This document shows positions 24,994 through 32,240 of a stretch of 54,258 bases of DNA, piece after piece (within the stretch, counting starts at the first letter, position 1; the number at the start of each line of letters is the position of its first letter). Below the pieces are notes generated by a model, which did no database searches, was not told the origin of the DNA, and worked only from the letters and a program-made list of their open reading frames with translations. The DNA is from a virus, in the IMG/VR virus record IMGVR_UViG_3300012000_000021, positions 1-54,258 of that record. One strand, given 5' to 3'. Position numbers and translations under genes: made by a program.

Positions 24994-27800
24994 ATTGCTT
25001 CCTTTCTTCGTCTCATTGCCTTGCTCTCACCAGAGGCTCCGCCTCCACCACCTCCACCACCAGAACCGCCTCCACCACTTCGTGATCCACCACCTGTTGC
25101 ACCAGCGGCTGCACCAACTGCATTCATAGCAGCACCTGCAGCAACAACTGTTGCAACAACCATGTCAGTTGCTTCTTTGCGTTCTTCGTCAGACATATCA
25201 GCACCAACACTTCCAAGAGCGTCTAGTACTGCTCCTGGATCTGTAAACACTTCGTTAAGTAATGCTCCTGGATCTTGTAGCAATTCAACTTGCACTGCAA
25301 CCTCTGCAGTAATGATAACTTCATTACCATTCTCATCTTGTCTAACCTCGACAGGAGTTGCTGCTGGTAAGTCTTTGTACTCAATACCTGCATCTTGAAC
25401 CTGTTCTTTTGTTAGAGTATCGCCAGGGGCAACAGAAGAGATAAGTGCCTCCGCAACAATTCCTCGTTCAGCAGTTGATAAGTTTCCATCTTGAGATGCC
25501 ATAGCAACAATGACTGCCACGTCTGCCTTGCTGACGTTGCCATCAGAGGCCAGGGCATCCAGGACTGCATTTTGATCTGCGATTGAAAGTTTTCCATCAC
25601 TTGCCAAGGCATCAACGAGTTGGGCTGCCTCTTTAGCATCCACTTTTCCATCTGCTGCCATAGCATCAGCAATAGCAGAAACTTCTGATGAATCTAACTT
25701 TCCATCAGATAGCGCATCATCTACAACGGCTGTAACCTCTTCTTCTGGAGTTGGTTCAGGAGAAGGAGCAGGTTCGGGTGAAGGTTCAGGTTCTGGTTCA
25801 GGCTCAGGCGCTGGGTCTACTGGTTGCTCAGTTGGAACATCTGGTTCACCAATTGAACCATCAGGATCAGGAATTGCTACAGGTGCTTCGTCAGCAGGCG
25901 CAGGAGGCTCTTCAACAGTTGTTGGTGGTTCCTCAACAGGTTGAGGAGGCATGTCAGGGCCCGTGTCAGTGTTGGCAATTACAGGTGGTTCCTCTACAGG
26001 GTCAGGAGTAGGTTCAGGTGAAACGTCGGGTTGTGGTTCAGGTTGTGGCTCTGGCTGTGGCTGTGGGTCTGGTTGCGGCTGTGGTTCTGGTTCAGCAACT
26101 AACGCAGGTGCTGGAGGAGTCGGAGGAGTAGGTGCTGGAACAGCATCAATAACTGCTTGCGCTACTGCAAGAATTGTTGGTGCTGTATTTACCTTTTCAA
26201 CAGCGGTAGAGACAGTTGCAAGTGCAGTTACTTTATCGGTTAAAGATGTAGTCGCTGTTTCTAAAGCAATTACCTTATTTGAAGGAACAACAGCAATTGG
26301 TGCAATCGCAGCAGCGGCTATTCCTGTTGCTGTGTTTGTAGTGACTACTCCAGTGATAGCAGTATTTAAAGTAGCAATCTGTGCATTTGCGGCAGTAATT
26401 GAGTTTTGAATAGCGGCTGTGCTTGGGTTTGGAGTCGGTGTAAATGAGGCACCTTGACTAATTCTTCCATTAAATCCAGGCCCAGAATTTGTATCGGTAA
26501 TTGGAGTAATTGTTCCATTAGTAGTTGGACGAACATTAAATCTTGCACCATTTGGAATAGGGCCTGTAACACTTACATCCGCTGCCCATGCACCGTCTGT
26601 TGGGTTTACATCAGCGTTAAATCTAATTTGTGTCATTTGAGTATCTGCAGTCATTTGAGGGTATGGACGCACATCCCAGGCAACAGTAAGGGTATTGGTT
26701 GTTGTTGAGTAAGTTACTCCAGAGCCATTACTCCATGTAGTCCAGTCATACCCCGCAATAGAGATAGATGGTGCAGAAGGGGTTGAATAATAATTTTGTC
26801 CTTCATTAACACCAAAAGTAATAGTTGCGTTTGAACCTACATATACGTTTGTATAAACGGTGTTACCCATGCGTAGGTTAAACGGTAAGTTCATACGAAC
26901 GCCAGCATCATCAGTATTGGCCAAGACATTTGTTGATGCACCAACAGTTGCTGCTAGTGCATTAACTGCATCTTGTGCATTGTTGATTGCGACGTTTGCT
27001 TGTGTCAACTCTGTTTGAGCAGCAGTACGTGCAGGGGCAACTGCTGCTACCGCTGTTGTTGCTGCAGTAACTGCTGTGTTTGCTGCTTGTACTTGAGTGG
27101 TTGCAGCCTGTATTGCAGCAGTTGCTGTTGCTGCTCTTGTTGACTCTAATGCTACCTGAGTTGCAACCTGTGTAACAGTTACCTCTGTAACTGGAGTAGG
27201 AGTTGGTGTAACTGTTGGAGTAGAGGTAGGGGTAGGAATAGGAGTTGGCGTTGGAGTAGGAGTAACTGTTGGAGTAGGAGTTGCTGCTGCAACTACTGCT
27301 TGTACTAGAGTTGTTGCTGCCTCTGCAACTGTTGACACCGCTGCAGTTACCGTTGCTTGTGCAGTTGCAACCTCTGTAGATGCTGTTGTCGCTGCTGCTG
27401 GTATTGCTGCTACTGCATTAGTTACTGCAGTTACCGCTGTAGTCACTGCCTCTGTTACTGTTGCTGCAACAGTTGCAATTGGAGTTGTATTTGCTACCTG
27501 TGCTACTGCTGCTACCGCTGTTGTTACTGCGGTGTTTGCTTGTGCAACTTCTGTGTTTGCAGTTGTAACTGCAGCCACTGCGGTTGATGCTGCTGTTGCT
27601 GCTGCTGTTGAGGCTGTAACTGCTTGTGCAACTTCAGTCGTTGCTGTAGCAAGTGCGGTGTTGACTGCTGCTTGGGCAGGACTAACTACCACCTGTTCTG
27701 GCGCAGGTGGAACTGTTTCTTCTGCATACGCTGTTGATTGACCTAATAAATAAAGAAGTGTTGTGAGAAATAGTGTTGCGAATAAACGCACTGCTCTCAA
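24990..27800 (-). CDS. Large secreted Ala/Pro-rich multidomain protein, 936 aa
   Basis: TTG 27800 has GGGG 5 bases upstream. A clear signal peptide (RLFATLFLTTLLYLLG ... AYAEE) leads to Ala/Val/Thr-rich helical repeats (30-290) broken by a Thr-Pro linker (TPTPTVTPTP). A beta-sandwich of nidogen-like appearance follows (LPFNLRMGNTVYTNVYVGSN, then ATITFG). A second helical part, a Pro-Gln/Glu linker, five 18-residue repeats around D-G-[KN]-[LV] (about 755-845), a hydrophobic segment, a Gly-rich stretch and a basic end (KAMRRRKEAI) complete it. Very unusual for a phage: a surface-displayed or envelope-spanning protein, perhaps lysis-related. Function unknown. Confidence 0.75.
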   Translation of the reverse strand: MRAVRLFATLFLTTLLYLLGQSTAYAEETVPPAPEQVVVSPAQAAVNTALATATTEVAQAVTASTAAATAASTAVAAVTTANTEVAQANTAVTTAVAAVAQVANTTPIATVAATVTEAVTTAVTAVTNAVAAIPAAATTASTEVATAQATVTAAVSTVAEAATTLVQAVVAAATPTPTVTPTPTPTPIPTPTSTPTVTPTPTPVTEVTVTQVATQVALESTRAATATAAIQAATTQVQAANTAVTAATTAVAAVAPARTAAQTELTQANVAINNAQDAVNALAATVGASTNVLANTDDAGVRMNLPFNLRMGNTVYTNVYVGSNATITFGVNEGQNYYSTPSAPSISIAGYDWTTWSNGSGVTYSTTTNTLTVAWDVRPYPQMTADTQMTQIRFNADVNPTDGAWAADVSVTGPIPNGARFNVRPTTNGTITPITDTNSGPGFNGRISQGASFTPTPNPSTAAIQNSITAANAQIATLNTAITGVVTTNTATGIAAAAIAPIAVVPSNKVIALETATTSLTDKVTALATVSTAVEKVNTAPTILAVAQAVIDAVPAPTPPTPPAPALVAEPEPQPQPDPQPQPEPQPEPQPDVSPEPTPDPVEEPPVIANTDTGPDMPPQPVEEPPTTVEEPPAPADEAPVAIPDPDGSIGEPDVPTEQPVDPAPEPEPEPEPSPEPAPSPEPTPEEEVTAVVDDALSDGKLDSSEVSAIADAMAADGKVDAKEAAQLVDALASDGKLSIADQNAVLDALASDGNVSKADVAVIVAMASQDGNLSTAERGIVAEALISSVAPGDTLTKEQVQDAGIEYKDLPAATPVEVRQDENGNEVIITAEVAVQVELLQDPGALLNEVFTDPGAVLDALGSVGADMSDEERKEATDMVVATVVAAGAAMNAVGAAAGATGGGSRSGGGGSGGGGGGGGASGESKAMRRRKEAI

Positions 27801-27837
27801 GTTTTCCCCTCGGAATACTCATTGTCCTCTTAGGGAA

Positions 27838-28065
27838 TTATAGCGCTTTGCCTGCTTTACGAATGACAAACTTAGAAGCAACGTTTTGTGAATTTACAGA
27901 TTCACCTTGTACACCCTTACCACGGTTAGCCCAAGAAACAACACTTGGTTCTGCTTTTGATTTGTAACCTAGGTTTGAGTTAAATCCAAACTCTGTCTTA
28001 CGTGGTTTTCTATTTGGATTTACTGTTAGTGCTTGTCGATTTAATTGTGGAACTCTATCTGTCAT
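27838..28065 (-). CDS. Small basic hypothetical protein, 75 aa
   Basis: Basic, Asn/Lys/Arg-rich and without a hydrophobic core (QALTVNPNRKPRKTEFGFNS), so probably disordered or nucleic-acid binding. The ATG 28065 overlaps the previous stop by 4 bases. Family not recognised. Confidence 0.55.
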   Translation of the reverse strand: MTDRVPQLNRQALTVNPNRKPRKTEFGFNSNLGYKSKAEPSVVSWANRGKGVQGESVNSQNVASKFVIRKAGKAL

Positions 28066-28442
28066 GTTCCTAATCCCCCAATAAATCCTGCAGCAGTACC
28101 GCCAGAACCCGTACCGTCTGTTGCAGAGGCTGCATCGCTTGCACCGCTCATTGGTTGATCATGATCTTTATTGATTTCAGGTGCGCCAGTTCCTGAACCT
28201 AAGGTTCCAACCATGTAAGGGTAATTTAAAAACCAAAACCCTGAACCAGAATACCCAGATTCACGACGACGACCAAAACGGCGACGCTGTTGTTCCTCAA
28301 TATCTGATGCAGAATCAAATTGTGTTGAAAGATTTCTCAAGTTCTTTCCTTCCGCCGTAACACGACTCCCCACAGAGTAACGACCATAAGTATCACCAGG
28401 ACCACCAAAAAGTCCTTTACCAGTTTCATATCTACCTTCCAT
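28062..28442 (-). CDS. Small protein with internal NLSTQF motif, 126 aa
   Basis: ATG 28442 is preferred: AGGAG is 9 bases upstream and overlap with the previous gene shrinks to 11 bases. Gly/Ser rich with an Arg cluster (EEQQRRRFGRRRESGYSGSG) and a hydrophobic patch (FWFLNYPYMVGTLGSGTG). It contains GKNLRNLSTQFDSASD at about residues 32-47, matching the NL[S/N]xxQF motif found near the N-termini of many neighbours. Probably a minor virion protein. Confidence 0.6.
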   Translation of the reverse strand: MEGRYETGKGLFGGPGDTYGRYSVGSRVTAEGKNLRNLSTQFDSASDIEEQQRRRFGRRRESGYSGSGFWFLNYPYMVGTLGSGTGAPEINKDHDQPMSGASDAASATDGTGSGGTAAGFIGGLGT

Positions 28443-28632
28443 AATTAAATACTCCTTCTGGGTCGTAGACAACTAATGCTGATGCAACTAACTTCGCACT
28501 CATTGCTCGTCCATGATGACCACAGAAATACAATTCACCATTTGCAAGTGTTGCTCGCACTAGCGCTTGTGCTCCGCATTTGTCGCAACGATCAAGTGCT
28601 GACATAGCCTCATGCGTAGTGGTAGTTGTCAT
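28432..28632 (-). CDS. DUF7455-type zinc ribbon, 66 aa
   Basis: SALDRCDKCGAQALVRATLA followed by NGELYFCGHHGRAMSAKL gives CxxC...CxHH ligands. This is the layout of a short zinc-ribbon family widespread in Actinobacteria and their phages, which supports an actinobacterial host. The ATG at 28632 overlaps the previous stop by one base. Confidence 0.72.
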   Translation of the reverse strand: MTTTTTHEAMSALDRCDKCGAQALVRATLANGELYFCGHHGRAMSAKLVASALVVYDPEGVFNYGR

Positions 28633-28805
28633 TAAAAGAACCCTGGCTTTGCTATGGGTGTGTTGGCACCAGGTGCGTACTTGTTCTGTTCACCAGAAAT
28701 CTTTGGAAGTTGTTTTTCATCAAATTTTGAACTTCTTGGCATAGCACCAGCCATAGTGATGCTTCTTTGTGGTGAGAACTGCGCCATAGAAAGGTTCTGG
28801 TTCAT
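28632..28805 (-). CDS. Small protein with NLSMAQF leader, 57 aa
   Basis: ATG 28805, preceded by AGGA. The product begins MNQNLSMAQFSPQRSIT, carrying the NL[S/N]xxQF motif at residues 4-10, and continues as a Lys/Pro/Gly-rich tail ending IAKPGFF. No fold is apparent. It is the first minus-strand gene downstream of the plus-strand zinc-ribbon island. Confidence 0.6.
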   Translation of the reverse strand: MNQNLSMAQFSPQRSITMAGAMPRSSKFDEKQLPKISGEQNKYAPGANTPIAKPGFF

Positions 28806-28842
28806 GTTCCTATTTTGCCCCCTTTATCGGTCTGTGTAAGGA

Positions 28843-28848
28843 CATAAT
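28843..28848 (+). promoter_or_regulatory. Candidate -10 box of a leaderless promoter (CATAAT)
   Basis: CATAAT (5 of 6 to TATAAT) ends 6 bases before ATG 28855. It lies in the 49-base gap between divergent genes. No good -35 hexamer is seen. Confidence 0.4.
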
Positions 28849-28854
28849 ACCTGT

Positions 28855-28968
28855 ATGGATGATGCCGCCTACATTGCAAAGTTTTCTTGTAGTATATGCG
28901 GCAAACGATACGTAGTAATGACTCTTGCAAGAGATTGCGAAGACGATCACATAGACGGAGAAGATTAA
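28855..28968 (+). CDS. 37-aa cysteine-containing peptide
   Basis: The product begins MDDAAYIAKFSCSICGKRYV and continues with a Cys and His farther on (RDCEDDHIDGED), a possible Cx2C...C...H metal site. Its TAA overlaps the ATG of the FmdB-like gene (TAATG), a sign of translational coupling. It stands apart on the plus strand within the leftward late genes. Confidence 0.5.
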   Translation: MDDAAYIAKFSCSICGKRYVVMTLARDCEDDHIDGED

Positions 28969-29144
28969 TGCCTAGATACGAGTACTCATGCATTCAGTGC
29001 GATTTAGATTACGAAAAAGAGCGTAGCATCACTGAGGCAGATCCTGGTTATCACTGCGACAAGTGCGGCTACGCTCTTCAGCGTGTCTTTAATTCTTTTG
29101 GCCTCTCCTTTAAAGGTGGAGGCTTCTACTCAACTAGAGACTAG
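28968..29144 (+). CDS. FmdB-type zinc ribbon, 58 aa
   Basis: GGAGAAG precedes ATG 28968. MPRYEYSCIQCDLDYEKERS and HCDKCGYALQRVFNSFG give the two CxxC knuckles of FmdB-family regulatory zinc ribbons. Length is at the short end of the family. It overlaps the 3' end of the minus-strand holin-like gene (29141) by 4 bases, so its transcript runs antisense into that gene. Confidence 0.75.
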   Translation: MPRYEYSCIQCDLDYEKERSITEADPGYHCDKCGYALQRVFNSFGLSFKGGGFYSTRD

Positions 29145-29482
29145 TTGTAGTTTGGATCGTCTTCTTTAGCAGGTGCAGCCTTTGCTGCTTTGTCTGCTGC
29201 TTGACGTTCTTCAACTTCTACATCTGCCACAGTCTTTGCACCTTTGTCAACGGTTGAAAATGCTGCGTTGATTTCGTCGAGAGTTAGTTTTCCATCGTCC
29301 ATAAAAGCACGAGCCAACTTCTCGATAACTGCTGCAACTGCAGTAAGGCCTGCGACTGTTACCGCCTTGATAGTTGAGATACCAGCAATAGCACCAGCAC
29401 CGATTACTGAAAGACCGCTTGCTGCAAATACTGCAACAATACGCATCAATACGTTGTTTAAACTTTTCATAAGACTATTCAT
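29141..29482 (-). CDS. Holin-like membrane protein with acidic tail, 113 aa
   Basis: N-terminal MNSLMKSLNNVLMRIVAVFA starts two hydrophobic segments (about residues 14-33 and 36-55; GLSVIGAGAIAGISTIKAVT). An EF-hand-like stretch MDDGKLTLDEINAAF (about 61-75) and an Ala/Lys/Glu-rich tail follow. The layout matches actinophage holins. Its position four genes downstream of the endolysin supports a lysis role. The D-G-K-L motif echoes the repeats of the 936-aa protein. Confidence 0.65.
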   Translation of the reverse strand: MNSLMKSLNNVLMRIVAVFAASGLSVIGAGAIAGISTIKAVTVAGLTAVAAVIEKLARAFMDDGKLTLDEINAAFSTVDKGAKTVADVEVEERQAADKAAKAAPAKEDDPNYN

Positions 29483-29521
29483 ACCTGTTCTCGTTTCCCC
29501 CTCAGGATGTAAGTTTTATTA

Positions 29522-29785
29522 TCAGTCTTGCTGGATGCCCATACGTTCTAAATACAGTTCTTTTTCACTCATTAGGTACTCTTCAATGCGCTTGTACTGT
29601 ATTTGGGTCTGTTCTTGGGTTGCTTGAATCTGTTCTTCTGTCATCTCTTTATTTAAATCCTTAAAAGTTTCTACGGCCAGATCTAAGTTAGTCTTGGCCA
29701 GTGCTGCCTTGAGTTGTGCCTGTTTCCAGCAGTACTCGGCATGATCGGTTTTTCTTTGCAAACGCTTGTCTTGTGTTTTTGACAT
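29522..29785 (-). CDS. Small coiled-coil protein, 87 aa
   Basis: ATG 29785 is chosen because a TATACT -10 box ends 7 bases upstream (leaderless start). An in-frame GTG at 29833 has no ribosome site. Nearly all helix: KTNLDLAVETFKDLNKEMTE, IQATQEQTQIQYKRIEEYLM. Family not recognised. Confidence 0.6.
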   Translation of the reverse strand: MSKTQDKRLQRKTDHAEYCWKQAQLKAALAKTNLDLAVETFKDLNKEMTEEQIQATQEQTQIQYKRIEEYLMSEKELYLERMGIQQD

Positions 29786-29792
29786 AAGGCTA

Positions 29793-29798
29793 AGTATA
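29793..29798 (-). promoter_or_regulatory. Candidate -10 box of a leaderless promoter (TATACT)
   Basis: On the minus strand TATACT ends 7 bases before ATG 29785, which has no Shine-Dalgarno sequence. A hairpin just upstream (29839-29868) could end the previous transcript. Confidence 0.45.
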
Positions 29799-29838
29799 GG
29801 GGTAGTTTCTGCGTGCTCGTACCCAGGAGCCACTTATT

Positions 29839-29868
29839 CAGTTGTGTGATTAATCTAACTCACAACTG
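29839..29868 (-). terminator. Possible terminator hairpin after the Ntn hydrolase gene
   Basis: CAGTTGTG (29839-29846) and CACAACTG (29861-29868) pair over 8 bases around a 14-base loop, 22 bases after the hydrolase stop. No T run, so termination would be weak. It precedes a new promoter. Confidence 0.35.
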
Positions 29869-29890
29869 CTGTGATCCGCATCATAAACAG

Positions 29891-30439
29891 TTACTTATAT
29901 TGTTCCTTGACTAAAAACGGCCCAGATGTATTCATATCTAGTTTCTCAGAGATTTCTAGCGCCTTGATAGGCTTTGCACCTGCATGAAGTGCCCCAATAG
30001 CATAAGAAGAGCCAGAACCTACTCCGTAGATCCCGTCAGCACTCATGCAGATCGAGCAGTCATCGGCAACATCAAATACCTCGCCACCGACTGCCACTAA
30101 GAAGTTAAATCGATTGCCATCACCTTTTCCATCGCCCTTGCCCTCTGCAAAGTCATATCCGTTATCTGTCAAGCATTTTCTAAGAGAAGGCATCACTTTA
30201 GCAATCATGAAGTGATAAACATCTTGAAGATCTTTTGCTGTTGGTTTTGGCGGAATCCATAGGTGTTGTGCAATGTCGCAAGGTGCAACTTCTCCAGAAC
30301 CAGCAATTAAGTAACCATTGCGTTCTGTAATCTTTTCCATTCGAGGATGGTGATAGATGCGACCGTCATCACCTGTTACTTGGTTATCGGCAGCAAAAAC
30401 AACTCTGTCTTCGTATTGCACCGCTACGATCGTTGTCAT
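29891..30439 (-). CDS. HslV/proteasome-beta-like Ntn hydrolase, 182 aa
   Basis: ATG 30439 has GGGAG 5 bases upstream, so the protein begins Met-Thr-Thr-Ile-Val. Removal of Met would expose Thr1, as in HslV. FAADNQVTGDD puts Asp at position 17 counted from Thr1, and a Lys at about 35 (MEKITERNGY) matches the catalytic Lys, followed by LIAGSGEVAPCDIAQHLW. Later YGVGSGSSYAIGALHAGAK fits the conserved proteasome beta G-S-G-x-x-x-A region. No ATPase partner is adjacent. Its place between endolysin and holin-like genes suggests a virion or late role. Confidence 0.75.
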   Translation of the reverse strand: MTTIVAVQYEDRVVFAADNQVTGDDGRIYHHPRMEKITERNGYLIAGSGEVAPCDIAQHLWIPPKPTAKDLQDVYHFMIAKVMPSLRKCLTDNGYDFAEGKGDGKGDGNRFNFLVAVGGEVFDVADDCSICMSADGIYGVGSGSSYAIGALHAGAKPIKALEISEKLDMNTSGPFLVKEQYK

Positions 30440-30457
30440 AACCACTCCCTAATAGAA

Positions 30458-30497
30458 GAACCCCCCAAGGATACCATTAGGTATTGATGGAGGGTTC
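30458..30497 (-). terminator. Terminator-like hairpin after the endolysin gene
   Basis: Outer arms 30458-30466 and 30489-30497 pair over 9 bases, with a U-G wobble only on the minus RNA. An inner stem ATACC/GGTAT (30471-30475, 30480-30484) stacks inside. The minus strand then reads TTCTTCTATT. The structure separates endolysin from the hydrolase ribosome site. Confidence 0.55.
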
Positions 30498-30515
30498 CAA
30501 GTCTAAAATGTCCGA

Positions 30516-31259
30516 TTAGAGCAGTTTGACCAGTTCTGCCCATGTCTTAGGGCCGATGATGCCGTTTGAGTCCACAAGGTCGTTATTGTCCTGGAATGCG
30601 ATAACTGCCTTCTTTGTTCCTGGGCCGTAATCGCCGTCTGCAGCCAATCCTAGAGCACGCTGGACAATCTTGACAGATTCTCCCTTGGCACCTGGCTTGA
30701 TCTGTCCTGGGAATGCTGGAGGTGCTTCTACTGGCACATCTACATTAACCTCGTTGCCCTTGTAGTTAGGACGACCCCAACCAACGATTGATACGAGAAC
30801 CTTCTTCTTGTTGACCTTGTATGCACGGATCTGCTCACATACCTCGCCACCATTTCGCTGGTCGCCTTTCTTCTTGCCAGATGTGTTGCCTTCGATGGTC
30901 AGTACTACGCCATCAGAGTCAATACCTGTGCAGATACCTACGTGAGAAATTCTATCGACACCGTCTCCTGGAAAATCAAAATACAGGATATCTCCTGGTT
31001 GTGGTGATTGACCGCAATCAGCGTCAAACCATGTGCCCATCTTCTTGAATGCTGCAGCACCCGCAACTGTTGAGACAGTATTAGGGATTTTTACCCCAGC
31101 CTGATTACCACACCACATGACGAATGAGCCACACCATGCTAGAAAGTTTGCTTTGGTGAAAGCGCCGTACTTGGTCTCATTATCTTTAGGGCCTTCAATA
31201 ACCCCAACTTCTTTTTTTGCAACTTCAATGATCGCTGCTGCTGTGCCTTTGTCAGCCAT
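30516..31259 (-). CDS. Endolysin: CHAP-like cysteine peptidase plus peptidoglycan-binding domain, 247 aa
   Basis: ATG 31259 is chosen over the longer frame because AGGAG is 4 bases upstream. Residues about 1-170: CHAP/amidase-type domain with catalytic FLAWCGSFVMWCG (Cys43) and DRISHVGICTGID (His106); PQPGDILYFDFPGDG is the usual strand before the His. Residues about 185-247: PG_binding_1 repeat (GAKGESVKIVQRALGLAADG, YGPGTKKAVIAFQ, IGPKTWAELVKLL). No signal peptide, so export would depend on a holin. Confidence 0.88.
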   Translation of the reverse strand: MADKGTAAAIIEVAKKEVGVIEGPKDNETKYGAFTKANFLAWCGSFVMWCGNQAGVKIPNTVSTVAGAAAFKKMGTWFDADCGQSPQPGDILYFDFPGDGVDRISHVGICTGIDSDGVVLTIEGNTSGKKKGDQRNGGEVCEQIRAYKVNKKKVLVSIVGWGRPNYKGNEVNVDVPVEAPPAFPGQIKPGAKGESVKIVQRALGLAADGDYGPGTKKAVIAFQDNNDLVDSNGIIGPKTWAELVKLL

Positions 31260-31266
31260 GATTCTC

Positions 31267-31761
31267 CTAGCCTGGAATAGTGTCGTTAAACTTGTCGAGA
31301 GGAATTCGCCACGAATTCTCTGGAGCATAATGATACTCGTCCTTGGTGCACTCTTCAGTAGGAAGCCAGCCATAAACCTCGACCTCTGAATAGTAGTCGC
31401 GGTCTAGAACCCGTGCCCCTACCAGAATGACCCCTGGCCTGATGTCCTTAGGAAATACTGGGATCTCGTCCTTAGTACGGACTGACTTAACCTCATAGCA
31501 TGGCATTACATCAGGAAAGTCTTTTCTGAAGTAATGTTCCTCATTGGTGTAGAACGGAAATGTAAAGGGCTGCTTGTATAACTTAGCAACTGCATACTCT
31601 GCAACGATAGTTCGTACATTTGCCGCAATTTCTGGCTCTAGGTACTTCTTATTGTCACCTGCATAGTTAGGGCGATCAATACTGCCGAACTTCATCATCC
31701 ATCGGTTCAATGCAATATCTGCACATGCACGAACTTCTTCTTTAGATAAGTTAACAATCAT
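31267..31761 (-). CDS. PD-(D/E)XK-like nuclease fold protein, 164 aa
   Basis: Contains FPDVMPCYEVKSVRTKDE (about residues 82-99), fitting a PD...ExK active site on adjacent strands, then IRPGVILVGARVLDRDYYSE. The upstream helix ANVRTIVAEYAVAKLYKQP carries a Glu typical of the fold. Actinophages encode similar stand-alone proteins. DNA cleavage is plausible but unproven. The ATG overlaps the stop of the upstream mini-gene (ATGA). Confidence 0.6.
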   Translation of the reverse strand: MIVNLSKEEVRACADIALNRWMMKFGSIDRPNYAGDNKKYLEPEIAANVRTIVAEYAVAKLYKQPFTFPFYTNEEHYFRKDFPDVMPCYEVKSVRTKDEIPVFPKDIRPGVILVGARVLDRDYYSEVEVYGWLPTEECTKDEYHYAPENSWRIPLDKFNDTIPG

Positions 31762-31844
31762 TTTTTATACTTCCAATTAACCCATATCTCAAATACTCTG
31801 CCAATAATAATTCCAACCATTAGCCCAAGAAGAAACCCTGTCAT
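31758..31844 (-). CDS. 28-aa single-span membrane peptide
   Basis: ATG 31844 overlaps the previous stop (ATGA), and its own stop overlaps the next ATG. The product MTGFLLGLMVGIIIGRVFEI then WVNWKYKK is one hydrophobic helix with a basic end. The chain of exact overlaps supports it being translated. Confidence 0.55.
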   Translation of the reverse strand: MTGFLLGLMVGIIIGRVFEIWVNWKYKK

Positions 31845-31981
31845 GAATAGTCCTTCTCAATAATTACATACCAATGTATAAAGGCAATAGTCAATGCTCG
31901 GTCTTTTGGGTAGACCTCAAATGCAAAACCCCAACTATCAGATACACCGCCCTTTATCCAACTTTTTTTAAAATACCTCAA
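31841..31981 (-). CDS. Small hypothetical protein, 46 aa (TTG start)
   Basis: TTG 31981 overlaps the previous TGA (TTGA). The product (RYFKKSWIKGGVSDSWGFAF...HWYVIIEKDYS) is aromatic-rich with a short hydrophobic core. No family. Support is the chain of overlapping stops and starts. Confidence 0.45.
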   Translation of the reverse strand: MRYFKKSWIKGGVSDSWGFAFEVYPKDRALTIAFIHWYVIIEKDYS

Positions 31982-32082
31982 CGGCAATACCAGCAGTAGT
32001 AAGGTGTGCGTAACTCATCCTTGTTAATGACGGTTACTCTGCCACAATGAACACAGAGTGCATCTACTTCGTCTTTCTTCAT
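31978..32082 (-). CDS. 34-aa zinc-ribbon peptide
   Basis: ATG 32082 overlaps the previous stop (ATGA). Cysteines in DALCVHCGRVTVI and YYCWYCR give two CxxC knuckles spaced as in minimal zinc ribbons. Confidence 0.6.
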   Translation of the reverse strand: MKKDEVDALCVHCGRVTVINKDELRTPYYCWYCR

Positions 32083-32240
32083 ACTTGACCTCGCACTACC
32101 TTTAGTACCCACTCCATCGCTGTAAAGACAGCGTAGTCAACGTCATCTACTGGAGGTAGGTTTTTTTCTAGTTCATCTTCAATACGTTGTGCAATCTCTT
32201 CACGTAGTTCTAACTCTCTATAGTCCCAAGTCTTTTCCAT
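32079..32240 (-). CDS. Small acidic helical protein, 53 aa
   Basis: ATG 32240 overlaps the cupin stop by one base (TAATG), and its stop overlaps the next ATG. Sequence MEKTWDYRELELREEIAQRI...FTAMEWVLKVVRGQV is helical and amphipathic. No family recognised. Confidence 0.55.
   Translation of the reverse strand: MEKTWDYRELELREEIAQRIEDELEKNLPPVDDVDYAVFTAMEWVLKVVRGQV

Noticed and set aside
25751-26708. Open plus-strand frames opposite the 936-aa gene
   Set aside because: They mirror the Pro/Gln/Glu linker and Ala-rich codons; the minus-strand frame has a signal peptide, a ribosome site and coherent domains.
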